From Pricia antarctica (lineage in GTDB: Bacteria; Bacteroidota; Bacteroidia; Flavobacteriales; Flavobacteriaceae), in NCBI GenBank assembly GCA_011050085.1, contig DRGL01000079.1:62001-126000 (forward strand): 64,000 nt of DNA. Direction: 5' to 3'. Of the stretch, positions 59,574 to 64,000 are shown one piece after another. How positions within the stretch are numbered: the first letter of the stretch is position 1; the number at the start of each line of letters is the position of its first letter. The notes under the pieces were generated by a model that was not told where the DNA came from, made no database searches, and saw nothing but the letters and a program-made list of their open reading frames with translations. Made by a program: the position numbers and the translations under genes.

Positions 59574-59719
59574 CTTTTCTATTTTAGCCGCACGTTATAC
59601 GGTTTCTTTTCAAAGTAGATGCTACCCACTTCAAAAACTATTTTTATGATAAGTATGCTTACTTTTGCATCTTTGATGACAAAGGTAAAGACTAGACCCT
59701 TGTATCGCAAATCTATTCT

Positions 59720-60763
59720 ATGAACGAACACCAACGAATTTTAAGTGCTTTTGTAAAACTTGGGAAATTTCTTCGAGAGTATTCATATATCGAGGACCAT
59801 CAGAACAACTGGTCGCAAAAATTAAAGGATACAATCACCTTGGCCGAGCATAAAAACGGTTGGTTTATAGAAGACAATGTACGTTTTGCATTGAAAAGTT
59901 GGGGTAATCTATTGAAGGAAGATCAACTAGAGACTTGGCTTTCTACTTATGATTTAAACCTAAGTCAAAGAAAATCAGTCGCAGTTATAATGGCTGGCAA
60001 TATACCTATGGTCGGTTTTCATGATTTACTGGCTGTACTATTGACCGGTAATCGGGCTATGATAAAACTATCTTCCAATGATAATGTACTAATTTCATTT
60101 ATAAGGAATTACCTTATTTCCATTGAACCCTTGTTTAAGGATTTAATTTTTGTAGTTGAAGGCAAAATGGAAGGTTTTGATGCCGTTATTGCTACAGGAA
60201 GTAACAATACCGCTCGCTATTTTGAATATTATTTCGGAAAAGTTCCGAATATCATACGGAAAAACCGAAACTCCATTGCCGTGCTTACCGGAAACGAATC
60301 AAAAGCACATTTGGAAGCCTTGGGAGAAGATATTTTCCGCTATTATGGACTGGGATGTCGGAGCGTTTCTAAATTATTCGTTCCGGAAGGCTATACTTTT
60401 GAACCTTTTTTCGAATCTATTTATACCTATCATCCTATCGTCGAAAGACAAAAATATGCCAATAACTACGATTATAATAAAGCCGTTTATTTAATGTCTG
60501 AATTTGAGATCTTAGACAATGGTTTTTTAATTTTAAAGGAGGATGAAAGCTATGCTTCGCCAATAGCTTCCTTATTTTACGAAAAATATGATAACCTTGA
60601 AACGTTGAGGGAACGATTAAAAAGGGAAAAAAACCAGCTGCAATGTATCGTTGGAAACGGTGTTTTGGAAAATGAAACGCCTTTTGGCCACACGCAAAAT
60701 CCATCCTTAACAGATTATGCCGATGGTGTGGATACTATTGAATTTCTTCTAAATATCAATTAA
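59720..60763 (+). CDS. Acyl-CoA reductase (LuxC-like)
   Basis: VAVIMAGNIPMVGFHDLLAVLLTGNRAMIKLSSND...YGLGCRSVSKLFVPEGY. Confidence 0.88.
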   Translation: MNEHQRILSAFVKLGKFLREYSYIEDHQNNWSQKLKDTITLAEHKNGWFIEDNVRFALKSWGNLLKEDQLETWLSTYDLNLSQRKSVAVIMAGNIPMVGFHDLLAVLLTGNRAMIKLSSNDNVLISFIRNYLISIEPLFKDLIFVVEGKMEGFDAVIATGSNNTARYFEYYFGKVPNIIRKNRNSIAVLTGNESKAHLEALGEDIFRYYGLGCRSVSKLFVPEGYTFEPFFESIYTYHPIVERQKYANNYDYNKAVYLMSEFEILDNGFLILKEDESYASPIASLFYEKYDNLETLRERLKREKNQLQCIVGNGVLENETPFGHTQNPSLTDYADGVDTIEFLLNIN

Positions 60764-61010
60764 ATCCTAAATTTTAATCGATTATTAAAAAATTCCGTTT
60801 ATCCCAAAAAATAAATTCTTGATATTCTAGTTCACCAAGTTTTCGCATGTATGTAGCAGAAACTAACAGAATTATCAATTTTTGATGCAGGTTTTTCCTA
60901 AAAATTTCAAGACCTTTAGCGACATTTTGGGTAATTTTTCATGCTAAATGATTATCCAAAACAGGTATAACATAGGAATATAATTAAATCAACAATTCAG
61001 TAATCCAACT

Positions 61011-62075
61011 ATGAAAAAACATAATTTTAGCGCAGGACCCTGTATTTTGCCACAAGAAGTACTTTTAAAGGCTTCGGCGGCAGTTATGGATTTAGATAAT
61101 TCAGGATTATCCATAATTGAAATTTCACACCGTAGTGCCGCATTTGTCGAGGTAATGGAAAAAGCAAGGAGTCTTTCCTTAGAACTATTAGGGCTGGAAG
61201 GCAAAGGATATACCGCTTTATTTCTGCAAGGAGGCGCTAGTCTTGAGTTTCTTATGGTCGCCTATAATCTTCTCGAAAAAAAAGCTGGATATCTCAATAC
61301 GGGAACATGGAGCGACAAGGCCATCAAGGAAGCTAAACTTTTCGGTGAGGTCATCGAAGTGGGTTCTTCAAAAGATAAAAATTTCAAATATATTCCTAAA
61401 GGATATACCGTACCATCAGGACTCGATTATCTGCACGTCACATCCAACAATACCATTTTCGGAACGCAAATAAAAGAATTTCCAAAAACGGATGCGCCCT
61501 TAATATGTGATATGAGTTCCGATATATTCTCGCGACAGCTAGATTTTTCCCAATTCAGCTTGATCTATGCTGGCGCTCAAAAGAACATGGGTCCAGCTGG
61601 CACAACGCTGGTTGTGGTAAAGGATGATATCTTAGGTAAAGTCTCACGCAAAATTCCCTCAATGTTGGATTATCAGGTTCATATTTCTAAAGATAGTATG
61701 TTCAATACTCCCGCCGTATTCCCAGTATATACCTCAATGTTGACCTTAGAGTGGCTGAAAAATTTGGGAGGTATAGATGCGATAGCTGAAATTAATGACA
61801 AAAAAGCCCAATTGATTTACTCGGAAATTGATCTGAATCCTGTTTTTGAAGGCTATGCCGCGAAGGAAGATCGTTCTACGATGAACGCCACTTTTAATTT
61901 GACCGATGAAAAATTCAAAGCGCCTTTCGACGCCATGTGCAAAGAGGCGGGCATTGTTGGTATTAACGGCCACCGTTCGGTGGGAGGCTACCGTGCATCA
62001 ATGTACAATGCACTTTCTCTTGAAAGCGTAGGCGTATTGGTCGATATAATGAGTGAAATGGAGAGAAAATCATGA
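61011..62075 (+). CDS. serC: 3-phosphoserine aminotransferase
   Basis: HNFSAGPCILPQEVL...LFLQGGASLEFLMVAYNLL...SLIYAGAQKNMGPAGTTLVVV...GINGHRSVGGYRASMYNAL. Confidence 0.96.
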   Translation: MKKHNFSAGPCILPQEVLLKASAAVMDLDNSGLSIIEISHRSAAFVEVMEKARSLSLELLGLEGKGYTALFLQGGASLEFLMVAYNLLEKKAGYLNTGTWSDKAIKEAKLFGEVIEVGSSKDKNFKYIPKGYTVPSGLDYLHVTSNNTIFGTQIKEFPKTDAPLICDMSSDIFSRQLDFSQFSLIYAGAQKNMGPAGTTLVVVKDDILGKVSRKIPSMLDYQVHISKDSMFNTPAVFPVYTSMLTLEWLKNLGGIDAIAEINDKKAQLIYSEIDLNPVFEGYAAKEDRSTMNATFNLTDEKFKAPFDAMCKEAGIVGINGHRSVGGYRASMYNALSLESVGVLVDIMSEMERKS

Positions 62076-63022
62076 AAATACTTGCAAACGACGGCATAGC
62101 GCAATCTGGTATCGATGCTCTTGAAAATGCTGGTTTTGAAACCATCATCGTAAACGTAGCACAAGAGCAGCTTCAGGATTATATCAATACAAATAAGATT
62201 AACGCACTTTTGGTTCGCAGCGCCACCAAAGTGCGCAAAAGTTTAATTGACCACTGCCCCACCCTAAAACTTATTGGGCGAGGTGGCGTTGGCATGGACA
62301 ATATTGATGTTGAATATGCACGCAAAAAAGGACTGCATGTAATCAATACACCGGCCGCCTCTTCGGCCTCTGTCGCCGAATTGGTATTTGCCCATTTTTT
62401 CGGTGGCGTGCGTTATTTGCATGATGCCAATAGAAATATGCCCCTTGAGGGAGACAGTAAGTTTAAGCAATTGAAAAAGTCTTATGCCGGCGGCACCGAA
62501 CTTCGGGGCAAGACTTTAGGTATAATCGGCTTAGGGAGAATTGGAAAGGCCACAGCAAAATTGGCCATTGGGGTAGGAATGAAAGTTATTTATCACGATC
62601 CTTACATCGATGAAGCAAGTCTCGAAATACCCTTTTTTGACGGACGTTCTATGACGTTCAATTTACAATCTTCTCCAAAAACCGAAGTACTAAAAGCCTC
62701 AGATTTTATCACTTTGCACGTGCCCGCCCAAAAAGAGTATGTTATTGGTAAAAAGGAATTTGAAGTCATGAAATCCGGGGTAAGTATTGTAAACGCTGCT
62801 CGAGGCGGTGTTTTAGACGAAGTCGCATTGGTCGATGCCCTTGAAACTGGTAAAGTGGCCTTTGCCGGCCTTGATGTGTATGAATCGGAGCCATCTCCTG
62901 AAATACGTATTTTAATGCATCCGAAAATTTCGTTAACCCCACATATCGGTGCAGCTACAGGAGAAGCTCAAAGTCGAATAGGAAAAGAATTGGCAGATCA
63001 AGTAATCGAACTTCTAACATAA
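62072..63022 (+). CDS. serA: D-2-hydroxyacid (3-phosphoglycerate) dehydrogenase
   Basis: GKTLGIIGLGRIGKATAKLAIGVGMKVIYHDPY...NAARGGVLDEVALVDALETGKVAFAGLDVYE; overlaps serC by 4 bp. Confidence 0.93.
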   Translation: MKILANDGIAQSGIDALENAGFETIIVNVAQEQLQDYINTNKINALLVRSATKVRKSLIDHCPTLKLIGRGGVGMDNIDVEYARKKGLHVINTPAASSASVAELVFAHFFGGVRYLHDANRNMPLEGDSKFKQLKKSYAGGTELRGKTLGIIGLGRIGKATAKLAIGVGMKVIYHDPYIDEASLEIPFFDGRSMTFNLQSSPKTEVLKASDFITLHVPAQKEYVIGKKEFEVMKSGVSIVNAARGGVLDEVALVDALETGKVAFAGLDVYESEPSPEIRILMHPKISLTPHIGAATGEAQSRIGKELADQVIELLT

Positions 63023-63222
63023 CCAAATGGCTGTTTTAGAAAAGATTCAATTTAAAACAGAAATTAAATTTTATCTAGACGCGTATCAGTTTCTAAACAA
63101 AAGGCTTAACAACCCCACTTAAATCTTTACTTGAGCCTCAAGTTGATATTTTTGTAATCCGCCAACTCTTTAGAAAAAATTCTTTTTCGTACATTGTTCT
63201 TTCAACTCAAACACTATACAAC

Positions 63223-63855
63223 ATGTCAGGATTATTGGATTTACTAAGTAGCCCTACGGGCAAACAATTAATACGTGGCGTAGCCGACCAAACCGGAAAC
63301 TCTACCGATCAAACGGGAAGCGTTCTTACAATGGCATTGCCGCTATTAATGGGCGCAATGAAGAAAAACGCCTCAACGCAAGAGGGCGCACAAGGTCTTA
63401 TGAGTGCACTATCAAACAAACACGATGGAAGCATTCTCTCTAACTTGGGCGGCCTGTTTGGAGGGGGCGTCGATCAGTCCGTCAAAGAAGATGGCGCAGG
63501 AATTCTAGGTCATGTGTTCGGGGGCAAACAGAGCCAAGTGCAAAACGCATTGAGCCAAAAATCGGGTTTGGATGCCGGTTCGATCGCTACTATACTTCAG
63601 GTAGCCGCTCCCATCTTAATGGGAATGATCGGTCAGCAGAAACAAAAGCAGAATGTTAGTGACCCCGGTGGCCTTCAAAGTCTTTTGGCTAGTATGATGG
63701 GCGGTGGCCAACAGGCCGATAAGCAGCAGTCACTAATCGAATCCTTTCTAGATTCAGATGGTGATGGTAGCATTCTTGATGACGTTGCCTCATTAGCACT
63801 AGGGGGCAAGAAAGGTGGGCTTGGCGGTTTATTAGGTGGGCTTTTCGGAAAATAA
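63223..63855 (+). CDS. DUF937 domain protein
   Basis: ALPLLMGAMKKNASTQEGAQGLMSAL...DSDGDGSILDDVASLALGG. Confidence 0.85.
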   Translation: MSGLLDLLSSPTGKQLIRGVADQTGNSTDQTGSVLTMALPLLMGAMKKNASTQEGAQGLMSALSNKHDGSILSNLGGLFGGGVDQSVKEDGAGILGHVFGGKQSQVQNALSQKSGLDAGSIATILQVAAPILMGMIGQQKQKQNVSDPGGLQSLLASMMGGGQQADKQQSLIESFLDSDGDGSILDDVASLALGGKKGGLGGLLGGLFGK

Positions 63856-63888
63856 ATTCCTTACTTATTCAAAAACTTAGCAAAAATT

Positions 63889-63917
63889 AACCGCATGGAA
63901 TCATGCGGTTTTTTTGT
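63889..63917 (+). terminator. Rho-independent terminator
   Basis: AACCGCATG-gaat-CATGCGGTTTTTTT. Confidence 0.88.
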
Positions 63918-64000
63918 ATCTTTTTGGAACGGTTCTTGGGATATGTAATATAAAGAAATGATGAGAAAATTATCCTTACAACTATGTCTATTGACTTTGC

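Overview
The window is a chromosomal segment from a member of Bacteroidetes/Flavobacteriia. The assignment is inferred from gene content: a 286-aa group-1-like sigma factor, KTSC/J-domain, TonB receptor with CarboxypepD-like plug, parC/parE, and TAnnTTTG-type promoter sequence. Most of it (about 9-64 kb) is ordinary core and metabolic DNA: a TetR/nitroreductase/DJ-1 stress cluster, a propeller histidine kinase, lipoproteins, a leishmanolysin-like protease, DEAD-box helicases, cspA, a sigma-70 paralogue, tsaE, ald, proline dehydrogenase, aroB, mscL, topoisomerase IV, cbpA/cbpM, ychF, a TonB receptor, an arginase-family enzyme, ferredoxin, acyl-CoA reductase, serC, serA and DUF937. The outstanding region is about 1.1-8.25 kb. 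It is an accessory island with an RloC-like anticodon nuclease (ABC ATPase, CxxC zinc hook and a C-terminal R-x3-E...H triad), a DUF2130 partner, a GIY-YIG-like protein and a membrane-anchored PD-(D/E)XK-like protein. Two families of diverged direct non-coding repeats (R1 and R2) alternate around these genes. R1 contains a roughly 103-nt three-way-junction fold, and the two copies differ by compensatory base-pair changes. A dif/XerCD-like sequence abuts the first R1 copy. Other notable items are a one-base homopolymer frameshift splitting parE, a lipoprotein made of six 13-aa repeats under apparent purifying selection, a possible beta-clamp motif at the ParC C-terminus, and a decayed LamG gene. 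All calls come from reading the sequence; no database searches or folding programs were run.
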